Origin: Rhabdornis inornatus
Lineage: Eukaryota; Chordata; Aves; Passeriformes; Rhabdornithidae
Direction: 5' to 3'
Length of the DNA stretch: 64,000 nucleotides
Assembly (NCBI GenBank): GCA_013397075.1
Contig: VWZS01002869.1
Span: 1,219,267-1,283,266 of the forward strand
The notes beneath the pieces were generated by a model. That model did not search any database. It was not told the DNA's origin and saw nothing but the letters and a program-made list of their open reading frames with translations. Made by a program: the position numbers and the translations under genes. Below, piece by piece: positions 10,601 to 25,600 of the stretch (within the stretch, counting starts at the first letter, position 1; each line of letters starts with the position of its first letter).

Positions 10601-13600
10601 AATATTCTTGTTTTCCATGTCTTTCACTGAATTATCTATATTAACAGAGGTTTATCAAAGCCTAAATTGGCCTTCTGGATGTTTCAGATATTACTGTAAC
10701 TCCTGACTTTCAAGAGTCACAATTTCCATGCCCACCAAACTTTCTAAAGCCCTGGCTGGTATTTCAGTTATAGTTTGGAGTGCTTGTATTTCTGATTTAC
10801 TTCATCTATGTTGTTAGGTTGTTGGTTTTTTTATTGCTGTCTCAGTTTGCTGATGAGAATGAGGACTCTGAGGAGGGTTTGCTTTCTTTTTAAGGTTTGT
10901 CCAAGGAAGAGAGAATTCAGTCATGCTTTCATGTTTAAACAGCTATTCAGTTGTAGAAAGTTCAGGAATTGAAAAAGCCTTATAGCCCCCCATGCAGTTG
11001 AGAATCACACTTTTTGCATATTTTTTTCCGATGTGGGTGGTGGGGATTATTAAATTAATAACTTTATTTAGGAAGTGGAATCTTTTTTTTTTGTATCTTT
11101 AGGAAGAAACAGAACACTTGTTTCCTTGGGTTACTAAAGGTATTTTTTCTATATAGCAGTTGAATTTTTATGCATTCTGCTAATTGGACATCAAATCCAC
11201 TTTATTGGAAAGTTGCAAAACAAAGACTATGATTAAATTTTTGAAAGACTGGATAACTTTTATGCTGTTAACAATATGAGAAGGAGGGCAAGCTGTAACA
11301 CCCTGGAAAGAATATCCAGCGTTTTTGTGCAGAGAAGTAAAATAAGTTAAAGTTCCTCTAGATTTCATACAAATTTATGACTTCATTTTAATAATAATAG
11401 TAATTATTAAGCACATGTCACAGACTCACCATGACTGTGAGAAGTCTTTGGGTTTTTTGGAGCACTGAAGGCTGTCATCATCCTCAGGCTAGATGCCTTT
11501 TCACATCATGACTTGATATGCAGCAATTGCCGTTACAATAACAGCACTAAAACGTGATCTGAAAACTTGCAGCAAGGTTTCTACAGTTATTACTCCAAGG
11601 AATAAGTCAATGATTGGGTTATATACCTGTTAGTATCTGGCAGCATTGTTTTTGACTTACTATGTGTGTGCTTTGGGGAGAATGACAAAACCACTAAGTC
11701 TTCATGGATCTGGTGTGAAGTGCAGCAGGAGAGAAAAGAGTGGAAAACAATCTTAAGTTTTGGGTTTAAGTGTGTATTGAATGGGGTAAGCATAGATATG
11801 TAAGCCCCAGGATTTTGAGTGAGGACTGTACAATATGTAGCTGCTTGTCTGACCAAATGTAGTCATGTCACAGATTTCTCTGGTACCAGTGTAAATAGAT
11901 ACACACCTTACTTTACTTCTTCCTCCTCTCTCATCCTGTGGCTTAGAATTGCAAAGGCCACTGACTGATTTCACTGGATTTCTCAGGCAGCCTAAGTATT
12001 GCCTGCTTGTCTGTCTTCAAGTGTTTCTTGCCTTGCATTGAAAGAAATTATGGAAAGAATTAATTGTTGTTCTTGGATATTTCAACTGGACTCCAGCAGT
12101 GCCACCAAAAAAATTGGTTTGTGTTCTTTATTATGTCAATGAACAGATTTGACTGGGAGGATTTTACATTTAATTAACATGAAAATATCAGGCTTTGTGA
12201 CTTGCCTGGGATCTTGCCTGATATTTAGTGATTCCCGTGCTCAATGCCTGAAATTGCTTGTGGTAATGCCACTTTATAAAGATCTCTGAGGTAGCTAAGT
12301 TCCTTTACTGACTTATTGGTGCAGGACAATTGTGATACTATAAGAAACTCTGAAGAAATATGTAAGCATTTTCAGTATAGATAAACAGAAAACACATTTT
12401 CTGTACCCAGAGATTGAAATCACACTTCCTTCTCTTTCTCGTGAATGAAAAAAGGCAGAGGATCATACACACAACTTTAGTGAAAGATAATGCCTTGTTT
12501 GTTCATTTATCAGCTATTTAATGCCCTGTTGTCAAATTTGGATAATTTGTTCTCTTGAGCTACTGCAATAATTTTTAAGTTTTGCATGTTTATTTGCAAG
12601 ATGTCTGTATTATGCAAAAGAAAATACTTGAAAACTAATGTTTATGAGCTAGTAAAGTTGAAATACGTGGATAAAGAGTGCTAAATAGATTATATGGATT
12701 ACAACAAGAGTGTGTAAACTGTTGAGGTGTTAGCATTTGGTATCTACTATAAATATCTGTGCTTAGATATGCAGTTAGATGAACTGTTAAGAGTGTAACA
12801 GACTACTTGTTCTTGGAATGCTTATGTAAAGCCTGCTGTATCATTTATGAGAGAAAATGTTTTCTAATTCCTGCAAAACTTCAAAATTAAGATTATATCA
12901 TGGTATTGTTTTTGTCTTCTTTTCCAAAAAAAATTCCCTATCCTGCTTCTAGAAAACTAGGCCATATGTAGAGTGGAGGAGGGAGATAACCCAATTAGAT
13001 TTTGGGAGTGGAAGGTTGAAAAGACCAGTCATCTATTTTATTTGTTTTGTATCCTTGGCACTGTACCACTTGTAATAACAGTGGGAACTCACAGGGCATT
13101 TTAATTCCCCTTTATCCATTGCTTGTCAGAAAGGATGTTAATACAGAAATTCCCACCATTAGGTCCTTCTTTATTGAGTAACTTCTGAAGTTTATTTTTA
13201 TAAGTCACAATCTTCAGACCTTTACATCAAATCTTTGGTATTTTTCTTGGCTGTGGTTGCTGGGTTTGGAATTGATATTTTAATGATAGTCTTTGAAATG
13301 CCACAGGTATAGGTGATGTCACTCCTCTCTTCCCTGCTTTTAGGCCTGCAGAAAATGTTAGTTTGCTGTATGCTCCCCTCTTCTTGCCATGTCTGTGCTT
13401 CTTCTTGCTGTCTGAAATACCAGGAAGTATGCTAGATTAATAAGGTAATTTTGTACCTGGCTGATGAACAGCATGAAAACAGCCTGCAATAAATGTAGTC
13501 AAGTACCAGTTACTGTCAGTATCAGAAAGTGGGTGTTCAGCAGCTTAGCTGCTCACACTGTGCTGTGAAAAAGCAACAGCTTGGAAGATGAGATGGAGCT

Positions 13601-16600
13601 GGGTATCAAAGGTTAATATAGTTGGTATTGAAACTGGAAGCCTGAAGGGCGTTTTGAGTTAATATGGCTTTGAAGTAATTTCATTGTATTCCTATTTTTT
13701 CCTTCTGTAAGCAATGAGAAAAGCTGCTCTTTAAACCCTGTTACGCTGGGGAGGGAAGTTGCAACCAAAATACCAGTTTAAAAGCATCTAAAGCAATACC
13801 AGACTTACTCTGTTTACTTTATTACTTGTGGACGACTGCCTTCATAAGGGGAAGTGGAAGAAGGCAGCCTACTAATGAGAATGGATGAAAATGTGAAGTG
13901 GATAGGTTTAAAAAAACAAATCACGTGATGACTGCTAACTGTTGCTAGGGTATTTACGAATTCTTGCAAAATAACTCTGGAGACTCTCTGTGTGTATGTG
14001 TGTCCTCCTTTCTGTACATCCCATGCCAGTGGTGATCCTCTGGTCTGAGAGGAAGCACATAGCAGTGCTGAATTGCACTGCTGGTGTAGAATGTCAGATC
14101 ACAAAGGTGGGTAGTGAACAGTACAGTGAGGCTCCTGAGGTGAACCAGGCAGAATAAGCAATGTGCATTATTATCCAAATGGTCTGTGAGGAAACCCCAT
14201 TTATTTTATAAAAAAAGCCATCTCCAAAGTAAGTGATTAAAGAGAAAGAAATATGTGTTACTTTGCAGCTTAGTTGTTGAAGTAGTGCTTCCAAGCTGCT
14301 CAAGGGAGACAAAATCCTAGTGTTATGGAAGAATTTGAGTAAACAAAGACTCTCCTGTGCAACTGTTGAAAAATAACTGGACATTAAGTGTAAACAGGTA
14401 ATGCTTGTAATGTAATGCACAAATAAGCTTAAGATGAATAGGGAAAATGCAGTTTGTAAACCACCTCTTTAAGGAATTAGTTGATGAGGATATACTAGAT
14501 GTAGCTTTGACTGGGTACTGTAAAATTATCCAGAAATTAAACTTCTCCTTATTATTACAAATAAAGAAAATATTTTCCTAATCAGGCAGGCAGTCTGTGT
14601 AGTCTGATTTTTCTGACTTGTCCTGTGATAAAGCAGGAGCTCTTGTGAAACTGGTGAGACACCACTTGTGCAGAGGAAGGTACTGTAACATACAAGTGGC
14701 TGGCTGTGGAATGATGGTTGTGGAGCTGGTCAAGGCAATTGAGAATTGTGGGTGCACCCAGGGCCGTTACAGACACATCGTTTGATCTTAGGATGTGTCT
14801 TATTTGTGTCAGCTTTGTAATGTAATTGCAAATGCTTCTTGGCTGATGACTTTTGACAGACTTTATCAGTTCATGAAGAACTTGCAATGTATGCTTGGGT
14901 TTCTAGGAAGCTCTGCAAGCCTGCTCTGCAGAGAGAGAGAGAATGGTACTTTTTTGAGTATTTGCAAGCAGGACGTGATGCAAATCCAGAGGCACAGCAG
15001 ATCTCATCCCTGGGTTAATGAATCATTTGAGCTGGATACTGCTATTAGTTTCATATACCTATCTGCAATGTATTTCTTCCTTGGCTGATAGAAAATTATT
15101 TTGGGATGATAGGAAGTCTAATTTACAAGCTTTCTTGTTTGGGAAATTCTATTTCAAGTATGAAGCAGAATAGCAATGACTAGCCTTAATTATGCTGTCT
15201 TTTGGATAGCAAGGCCTGTTTCCCTTTCATGCTGTCTTTGAAGAAGGGGATGACTTCTCTTATGAGGGAAAGCAAACACTGTCTTAGTTTTTTTCTGCAG
15301 ACCTTAGAGGCTTTCCAATATCTTGGTGGAGCGGCTCTCATAACAGTTGGTAAAAATTGGACTTTCCTGAGCAACCATGTAAATTGTGGCTGGTTGACGG
15401 TGTTGTAATCTTAAAGGGTGTGTAATGTCAGGGCCCAGGAGTAGGGAAATGCAGGAAGTGAATGTTTATATTGTGGTCTTTGTGTTTCTGCTAGTTCAGA
15501 AATGAATCACTTTCTTTTTTTATCAGTGCCCAAGATACTGCTTCAGAGGCGGAGAACCTTTTAGGGTCAGAACAGTGATTTACTGTTTTGCAGCTGGCTA
15601 TCTGTGGGTTTGCACCAGGTTATAGAGTGATTTTTAAATTTATTTTTGTAAATCTTTATTCCAAGTTACATCAGTATTCTGGCAGTAACAGGGACTTATT
15701 CTGGGCATGTTTCCAGACTGATGTCTTTGATCAGCTAATCATTTTGATAGAACAGAGGCATTCCCAGCAGAACACAAGGTACTCAGAATTCTTACAGGTA
15801 CTCACATTTTTATGCGTAGGTCATGCTAGGAAGAATTTGGGCTAAGCTCTTTGAAGGGCATCATGTGAACCCCGTGTTCTGAAAGAGTAACTAAAATGAG
15901 GCAATGTGTTGGAAAAAAATTTTTTTTCAAAATTCCTAGCAAACAGGAAGGTACCTGGGAAAAGTAAAGACAGTTACTAAGGAGTCTTGTTTTTATTTAA
16001 GTTGAGCAGCAGCTTCTTGCCTTCCCAGCACGTTGCTCCTCTCTTCTGGTAGAATAGATTGGCATTGAGCCCATCGTTGGGGTGAGATGAAGAGTTTGCA
16101 TGACTGTATATATTTCCTCCATTTCTTTAATTTAGGTTATTATTTTAGCTTTTTTATTAAAGAATAATGCAATTTGCACAGGTTCTGTTTTCATAACAAA
16201 TGCTAATTTTTTTGTGAGCTGTTTTTAATACTCCTTGAAGAGATCTGTGTTAGCTGATCTCTGTTCTGACAAAAGACATACCACTCTAATGAGCAGTCTT
16301 CCTTTATGGCTACCTTGGGGTTTCGGGGGTGTTCTTTATGTAGGCCTTTGCTTTATTTGTCAGCCTCCTCTAACAGTCCTCTGGCAGCACTCTGTTTTAA
16401 CTGAGCCTTCAGGCAAGAGAAGGGCTTGGTTGGTTTTTGTGTTACAAGTGTGTGACTTGAGTAACAGCAGGCTGTGTGAAATAGGTTGGTCTCAGTTCTG
16501 CTGTGAGTGCAGAGAATTCCACAGGGCATAATCTGCATGTGGCATTCAGGTGGAAACTTTTACTTAATGACTGAATAGGAAGGAACATGTGCTGAGTCTT

Positions 16601-19600
16601 CTGTCTGGAAGTAGACCTTCCAGCATAAAGTTCAGGATGGGTCAGTAAAATGGTGATGCTCGAACTCTTCTTGCTGTACTTAGAATTTGCATTCTTGAGA
16701 TAAAAGCCCTTCAAGGACTAAACATAATTTTAAGAGAAAAATGTTTAACCTTCTTCTAAAGGTCTTTAACTACACTCTGTTAATACAACATACTATTAAA
16801 AGCTTTTTTACTCCTGAGATATCCATGGCAGATAGTAGCTCTTGAAGATGGGTGTTTTGGGGGACAGTAATCAAAAAGGTCAACAGTGGGTGATTTTTAA
16901 ATTTTTGGAGTTTTTTATACACTTTTTCCCCTAACCTTACAGAAATGTGGACTTGTGCTGAGTCTTTGCCATGTTGTCCATTATAATAAATAAGTCACAA
17001 AATTAATTACTACAGTTTTCTGCTTGCTCTGGGTTGGTTTTCCGTGCCTTCTTTAATGTTAACATAGAGGTTGTAGTGCAATATATTACTCTTTTCAATC
17101 TTATAGTTTTAACTAAAATAAAAAAGGGAGAAGCCCTGAAGTTGCACTAGATTTCACTGGAACTAGTAGTTTGACGGCCTTGAGACTTCTGGCAGTTTTT
17201 ACTGTGCACTATCATGTCTCATCTGCTCCTTAAATATTTTTCAAATTCACTCAGACTGTAGGTACAGTGTGGAGATGAGGGGACAAGGGATTTACTGCAA
17301 ACTGTAAGAACTCCTCAGTGGAGGTGGACATATAATCAGTAAGTTGTTTTGAGAGTTTAAGGAAAAAGGATAAACGAGATGGCTCTTACAGTCCTATACA
17401 CTTGAGAGTGTTGTCTTTCAGCTGGTTACTTTACAGTGGACTGCACATCTGTGGTCAGCACTTGCTGCTCTTGACTGTAGTGTGGAATCAAACGCTATCA
17501 GGATTGAGCAGTTGCTTTCAACAGAAGCATTGTTCCATTATTCTTCCTGTTGCCTGCCTGTGGTTTTTTGAAAAGTGTAAGTAGAGGAATGGTGTTCTGC
17601 TGAGTAAAATTAATAGCATTGTTTTTATTTTTTTAAGACTGTATATTTAAGTCTGTTTCTAAAGTGTCTTTTGTTTTCCTCTGTGTACTCTGCTGCATGC
17701 AGAAAGTACTCTGCAGCATTGCTGAGGCCACAGTTGGGGCCCTGAATACAGTTCTGGGATCCCCAGTACAAGAGAGACATGGATATACTGGAAAGTGTGC
17801 AGTGAAGGGTCTTAGGGTGAAGAATGATTAAGGGTTTGGGGCATCTCTTCTGGGACGAAAGGCTGAGAGAGCTGGAACTCTTCATCCTGGATAGGAGAAG
17901 ATCAGGGGGATATCATCAATGTGGATAAATACTTGAGGGGAAGGTGCAAGGTGGGCAGAACCAGTTCAGTGGTGTCCAGGAGTAGGATCAGAGGCAAACT
18001 GAGTAACAAGAGGTTCCCTCTGATCATCAGGAAACACTTCTTTGCTGTGAGGGTGATTTAGCACTGTCCTAGGCTGCTTGGAGGGGTTATGCAGTTTCCA
18101 TGGAGATCTTCAAAAGCTGTCTAGACATTGTCCTGGACAACCAGCTCTAGATGGTCCTGCTTGAGCAGCAGGGGTTGGACCAGCTGACCTCCAGATGTCC
18201 CTTGTGACACAACCCAGCCTTTCTGTGATTCTCTAATAAATATCCTGTTTATGTTCCTTGTTAAATGTCTGAACCAGTTTTGTTTTCACCACCTCGGCAG
18301 CAGTAGCCAGTGAAATCTCACAAACATTTCTATAGATGGGAGAAGGATTTAGCCCTTATATTTTCCTGAAAGGGCTGTCTCATCCTGGATCTCATGCTAG
18401 GAGAAAGATAACTTTAGCCTCTGTCTGAAAGGAGACCTGTGACTTGTTTATGGGTACATCATAGGCTAACACTGATGTTGCAAGAGAAGGAGCGCTGGGT
18501 ATTGGCCTCAGGAATCAGCTGAAGTCTGCAGATCTTTCCCATAGCTGCTTGTCCTGGGGCAAACAGAGGCTGTCTCATCCAGCAGGCAGAAATTATTTGA
18601 ATGGCTTTGAGGTTATTTGCCTCATACCTGCTTTTCACCTGTGGCCAGGTGCAAGAACTGAGGCCAAAGAAGATGTGTTTTGATGGAGCAGATTCCTGGT
18701 GTCAAACCAGGAGGAAGTTCTGCTGCTGGTTGGAGGAATTGGTATTGGAGACCTTTTGGCAGGACCTTTTGTGGGGAAATTGTGGCAGTGGTTCGGGCCC
18801 TGATCCTATTTAACCATAAAGTCCAAGCAACAGACTTGTCAGACAAGTACTTTCTGTTTCTAATTGTACCTTTAACATACATTTAGGAGCTAACAGCTCA
18901 CATAGACAAATCTTCAGTATTCACTCCAGGAGCTTTAAAAGGGCTATTAGGCATCAAAGGTACTACTGTAAGGATAGACACTTAATTTTTGAATGAGTCA
19001 CGAAAACACTGTGCTAACATGCTAAGTAGTGAGGGAAAAACACTATATAATCCCATTTGTTGCTTGTAGTTGTGCCATGGAGCCTGGGAAAAAAAGTTTT
19101 TACAACAGTGCTATCTTTGAAGAAACTCTCTGAGCCTCCTCTCTAGGGTTCTGCCTGCCCATCCACCCTCTCTAAAACTACCTTCTTGCAAGCCAGTGTA
19201 TACAAAGTTTAGTTGGAACATGCCCGAGCAAGAAGTGTAGAGCGAGTTGATGAGTATTTGTAACCGCTGTTGTGGTTGGGAATAAATAAATACCCTCATT
19301 GTAAACCACCCCAGTTTTGAAATCTCACATGTAGGTCTTCCAGAAAATAATACATTTCACCTAGCACACCACGCATTCTTCTAAGAACTGTGTTGGTGAA
19401 GTTGGGTAATAATTAAGTGTCAGAAACTAAGCAGCAGTTAAGAACTTTCACAGGCAATTGAGTTCAGACAGACAGCTTGCCTTGAGTGCAAGAATATTTT
19501 TTCCAAAACAGATCCATCCCTGACTTCTTGATTTTGATGGTGTTAACCAGTTGAGAAAGCACTTGTAGGAAAAGCCTAAGAGCCAAAATCCATGTCTCCT

Positions 19601-22600
19601 GGAAACAAAATATGACAAATTCAGTAGAGACACAAACTAAGTGGATAACTGCAAATTCCCTAACTCCACTGTTCCCACTAAGCCACGCCTGTTTTGCGTG
19701 TGTCATTCCCTTTTTCTCCGTCTCACGGACAACTTGGTCACTTTTGTGCTTTATGCCATACAACCCTCGCTCTGTGGAGCACAACTGAAACTGTTTGGAC
19801 ATCACCGATGTGTTTCAGGCTTGGAGAAGGACCCAGGTGCATAAAAATCTAGTCTTGCTGTTCCCTGACAGTTGACCTGTTTGAGCTAATAAAATGCAGT
19901 ATTTTTCAACAGATCTACTGTACTTCTATTATAATTTATCTTCAAAGTGGCCTCATAAAATACTGAGCTTTTAAGAATCTTTCCACTAAGGAAACTGAGC
20001 TGTTAGGCAGTATTTTCCTTTTTTGAACCTACACATTGTATCAGTGTGCTTCTGTTTATATCTCCAAACATGAGAAAGATACACTAATAATCTGTTATTT
20101 TCCCATTTTTGCATTTCAGTGATTGTCTTTAAATTACTGACCTTTAATACTTGTCAAAATGTCAATTGAACAGCAGCTACTTTTCTCCTCAAGGAAATGT
20201 TACAAAAAATGTCTTTTAGTGTGCATTACTATTTTATTTACAGCTGTCAATATTTTAATAGTTGGGTTAAGTTCTGTTTTTTTTCCATAATATCTAAAGG
20301 AATGCTATTTTTCCTTGAGTGTAAAGATACACTGTAAGAAAACAATTCTCTTAGGGCCAAGAAGGGTTGTGCTGGCTGTCTGGATACTTGGGAGTAAGGT
20401 GCTATGGACGTAAAGTGATTTAGGAAGTGGGAAGTGCTTTCCCATTTGCAAGATAGGGGTTGACTTAATTCTTAGGTAAAAGTGCAGTGAAATGTGTGGA
20501 TGTTGAATGATTCAGGAGGAGGAAAGAAGGGGGTAAAAGAATTAAATTGTGATGTAAAGAAATTACTCTTTTTGGTCGGCTGATCAGTTTGCTAATAATT
20601 TGTATTTGACTAGGTGGTTGAATCCCTTATTTATTATCGGCCATAAACGGAAGCTTGAAGAAGATGATATGTATAAAGTGATGCCAGAAGATTCCTCAGA
20701 GAAGCTTGGAGAGGAATTGCAGTGGTAAGGAAGAAAATTGTAGAATACTTTGGGTTGGAAGGCACAAATGTTGTCTTTTATTGTATTAATGCTGGAGAAG
20801 GTAAAAATCTTATTCCTATTCTAAAATTAAAAGATGTTATTGTAAAGTTTAACAAGGTTAAAACTGCTGAAGAATTTAGAGTAATAAGAACTAAGAGAAC
20901 TTGTTTACCATATTTTTTTTCAAGTTACATATAATGGAACTGCATTAGAGCATTTCCATTATGTCATTTATAATTAATTTCACACTTTACAGAATGCTGC
21001 AAATGACAACTTTTAATCAACTATAACAGTAGTAATCCTTAATAAGTGTGTGAGTCTTCTGGGCTATGGTAAAATAGCTGTGGAAACTGCAAATTGTTCT
21101 GTATAAAAGTGGAGAAAAAAGTTTTATATTTTATTTCTCTTTGTTTGTTTCTTTGTTTGTTTGTTTAGAGTGCAAATTGAATTAAGTGACCCTTTAAATA
21201 TATGTGTGTATATAAATATATGTATGTTAAAAATCTGCCACTCACTGGTAAAGTGGGCAAGATACCTTGGACAGCTAAAAGCATGTATCTAGGAGGTGTT
21301 TTTATTAGGTTTTAAGTACTTTTTCATGGACTGTGAACCGATTTGTAGTGTTACAGACTCAGGGGGATCTATATTTTAGTAGGAAAATATGTTCAAGTAA
21401 TTACTGTTTATAAAAATTGCCATGAACCTTGAAACAGAGAGGATTTTTGTCTTCAAATCATCTTCTGCTAAATAGAGTTAGAGGAAAAGATGCCTCCTAG
21501 TATAAGGTGGCCTCTGTATTAAGAAAGTGTGGCCTTGCTGTTTCTTGCCTTTTCACTGAAGGCAGAGCAGATGGACTTTCCTCATAGTTTGATTGAGATG
21601 AGAGACTCCTCAAGGAGCAAAAAGAATCCAGAAACGAAAGGTTATGAGCGTGTCTGACATCATCCTGCTCTGGATAAGTTAACTGAAGAATGAGAGTTGG
21701 TGATAAGCTCATAGGAGTTGCTGCTTTTAATGTAGCTGGAGAGCTTTGCCAAATTCTGTGGTTGTGTCTTGAAGCAGTTCAGGGACTTGGCTGTAGGGGA
21801 AGATGGATTTTTTCCAGTGATTGTTATAATAAAAGCACACACTTGCATGAGTCAAGAAATGGTAGAAGAAAAATATGAGTGGTTTTTAATTCTTTAGTGT
21901 ACTTGACCAAGAAGCAGACAATATAATTCATAAATAGCTGCCTACGGAAGCAGTCTTTTCTTTTGAGCCAAGAAACCACACTGAACCTACATAGTTTCGG
22001 TTTTCAAAGCATGTAGACAATAACTCTGTAATTCTTGTAACAAAAAAGAGGGTAAAATTGAAAAGAAAAAAGTTTCTTATCTGTATTCTCTGAACTTTTG
22101 TGCTTAGTTGCAAAATAATTAACTTTCATGCCTTAGACTCATTTCACCCCTCAAACTACGAAGGTCAGAGGTTTGGCAGAAAACACTGGCCTTCAGAAGA
22201 AAGGGGGAGGATTCTAGCTGACAGCAGTGTGTTTTAAGAAACACACTTAAATTGTGATACTTTCTTGTTAAAATCATGCTTGTTATTACTATCTTTGGTT
22301 TTTATGTGAACAGATTCTGTCCTACTTGTGGGCAGACATGGTAGTGGAAAGGTCTTTGCCACTCTGCTGACAAATCCTTGCCTTCAGAGAGATGTGTGGA
22401 GTGTTGGGTGACAAAATCCTCATCAAAGTATGTGGTGGAAAAAAGACAGGGCCAGACATGAGAAAGGACATCACAACCTCTCTGAGGAAGCTTATGGCTA
22501 GATAAAGGCTCTGTGCTGTCTCAGTTCAGTCCATGGTCAGGAGATCATATAATAATGGGCTCTTAATTAAGGCGGGTGGTGACTGTCTGAAAGGAGGAGA

Positions 22601-25600
22601 AATAAAGGAAGGGTTCCTCATCAGCAAATATGTCAAGGGTGATAATAGTCAACAGCGGTGAATTGTTTGTGATTAACCAAGAGCAAATAGGCCTATAATA
22701 CCAAGTACCAGGTGTTTATGTGAATGAGAAGACATGATTATCTTTAATTCCTTTTGTTTTATTTGATTTTGTTAAGGCAATCTGGCTGTTAGTCTGAAAA
22801 TGTTTTATTCTAGGTAATTGCCTTGTAATTTTACTTCTGTCCTCCCAACATACTTGCACTTTGTTTGTCAGGTACTGGGATAAAGAGGTGCAAAAAGCAA
22901 AAAAGAGAGGAAAAACACCACATTTAACGAAAGCCATTATTCTGTGTTACTGGAAATCCTATTTAGTTTTTGGAATTTTCACAATGATTGAGGTAAGTGT
23001 TGTAAAATGTCACAGGACCTACTTCTTGGCTAACAGCAATGTGAAACTTGTCCTTTTAGATTGCATGACACGTACTGGAGATTTCATCCTGGACTGCTCA
23101 GAGAACTTGGTAATGTTCTCAGAAGGGTGAAACAGAGCTATAGCTCTGAAGAGGCTAAAAAACTGAGTGATAACTGCAGGATTATGGAAGTGGAACAGAG
23201 GCCTCATTTCTGTGGATTACTTTTGAGACATTGTAAACCATTGACTTGCTTTGTAAGGCTCATCTGTATTTTATCTATCTGAGTGGGGTGCCCAATAGAA
23301 AGAGGTTTTTTTTGCTCTCTGTGAGTGGCTCTAAAGGATACATGGCATTTTAAAAAATGGAAATGTAATATATACTCATGCAATTTTTATAACAGAGGGT
23401 TTTTTTGTAATTGAGAGAGTTATCTTTGAAGTTCCAGCTAAATTTTAATGTGGAACATGTTTTTGACATTTTAGAGCACATTAAAGACAAAGTAGTAAGG
23501 GATATGACTTGTGGCAGTACTTGGTTCTTGTTTGCCTGTTTACAGACTTGGTTAGCACGGTGTGATATGAAACTACTAACACTTTTCCTCCTTCTTTCTC
23601 TTCCAGGAAACCCTCAAAATAGTTCAACCAATTTTTTTGGGAAGAATTATTAATTTTTTTGAAAACTATGATGCCTCAGATGAGTTAGCTTTGAATTTTG
23701 CATATTGCTATGCAGGTGCTCTGTCTGTGTGCACGCTTATTCTGGCTATAATGCACCACCTATACTTCTATCATGTACAGCGGGCTGGCATGAAGCTGAG
23801 GGTAGCTATGTGCCACATGATTTATCGGAAGGTAAGCAAACCTGTTCTCAGCTGTATTTTGTATTTGACAGCTGTTCTGTTAGGGGAGTTCTAAAATGCA
23901 GTTGTTTATTATGCTCATGATTGCAATTCCATTGGAGTTACTCATTTGTAGACCTAATGCATGCAGAACGTGTCAGGCCTTAGATGTGTACATGTGGCTT
24001 TGCTTTCTCTGTGTGCTGAGGTGTCTGACAGCTTCAGGCCTGCCTAGTGAAGTTGGTGAGTTCAGGTAGCCCTGAAGTCTTGGAGGAGCTGCTTTTTTTG
24101 CCTTGGAGGAGCTGCTTTTTTTGCCTTGCTGCTGTTGGAGAGGAGCCCCCCCATTGCTCTTGGAAGTGTTGTGTGTGCTGGAGCTGTAAGAGGCGTCAGC
24201 ATGGAGCAGGAGGGGGGCAGAGCTCCCAGGGAATGCTGGCAGCTACTCAGCCTTGCAGTTTGATCCCAGGGGAGGACATGGTCCTTGGATGTCACCATCT
24301 GGTGCAGCACTCTCAGTCTCCTGGGAATTGCTTTGCTGCCCAGGTTTCCCGCAACCCCTGTTGTTGTTAATGGTGAGATTTATTTATATTTTATTCCATC
24401 AGTGCTGTAGAACTAGTTGATTGCATCTTTTGCAGATCAGAGGCTGCTCCCCTCCCTTGGGCATCATCCATCAGGTTCCCTTGGGAGTGGCAGCAGTTCT
24501 GTGGAACTGCTGCTTCTCCCTCCAGGAAGGCAGGGATGCTTGGCATCTTCAGCTTTTGTATCCCTCTTGTTTGAGGGGGAATAGAGAGAGGAGCAGGTAG
24601 AGGAGACACAATTCAGAATGAAGTGGAATCCTAAAGGCAGGGAGTTAGTTTTTTATTATCATTTACTGGTTTTACTGTGGGAGTACTGCAGCCCTCCAGT
24701 GCAGAACCAGTGAAATGTGAGAAGGGGTGTATGTTTAGTGAGCCATGGTTCCTTTGCTGTCTCTGTGTCCTGATCAAGCAGTAGCTGTCCTGCACTACAG
24801 ATAGAGTTGAGGCTGCTGTCAGAGGGAAAGTGGAGGAAGAGAAGTTGAGTTTTACCTACAGGAAGGAGCTGAGCAACATCCAGGATGAAATGCTCTCCTT
24901 GATGTGCTCTGGACAGTAAGCAACTCAAATGTCTGCTTCACTCTCCTGAAGCTGTTGGCAATACCCAAACTGTGAGTCTGTCTGCTTCCAAGCAGGAAAT
25001 CTCTGCTGAGTGGAAGTGAAAATACCCCATCTTTCTACCTTCAGTGCTGCTGGAATAGTGACCTACAATTTCAGACCTCAGCAAAGAAGTTTAGTTGAAG
25101 AATCAGGACTGCAGTCTCTTTAGAATGTAAAGAAATCCACATTTTTTTAACTGTTAAACATAGGTGCCATCAACTTAACACAAACACTTGTACTACTGGT
25201 GTAGGTCATATGAAGTTTATGGACAAAGCAGTAAAGTGAGGAGAGTAAAAATGTCTCCATTTTAAGTGGTGATTGCTTTTCATACACACATTTATTCTCT
25301 TCCTCTTTTGACACCTTGGAAAGGATCCTCTGGGAACTTGGCTCTAACAGGGCACAGTGCTTTCTTGTACATAAACATCTCTCTAAGGTATTAATTTACC
25401 AAACTGATTATCAAAACGAAATTAATGCAAAACTGATTATCAAAACGAAATTAATGCAAAATGTATATAGTGAAGGTGTTAGAAGCTTAGAAGCTTGGAA
25501 AAGAAATATTAATATTTGTAATATGCACCCTTATTTCTAGAGATGGGATTAAATGGAAAATGAATTTGCCCTCATCTTTACTTCTGAAGGTGAGGGTTGA

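Noticed and set aside
20740..20775. CR1-like words just after exon 2
   Set aside because: Only about 20 bp resemble an antisense CR1 end; too short to call.
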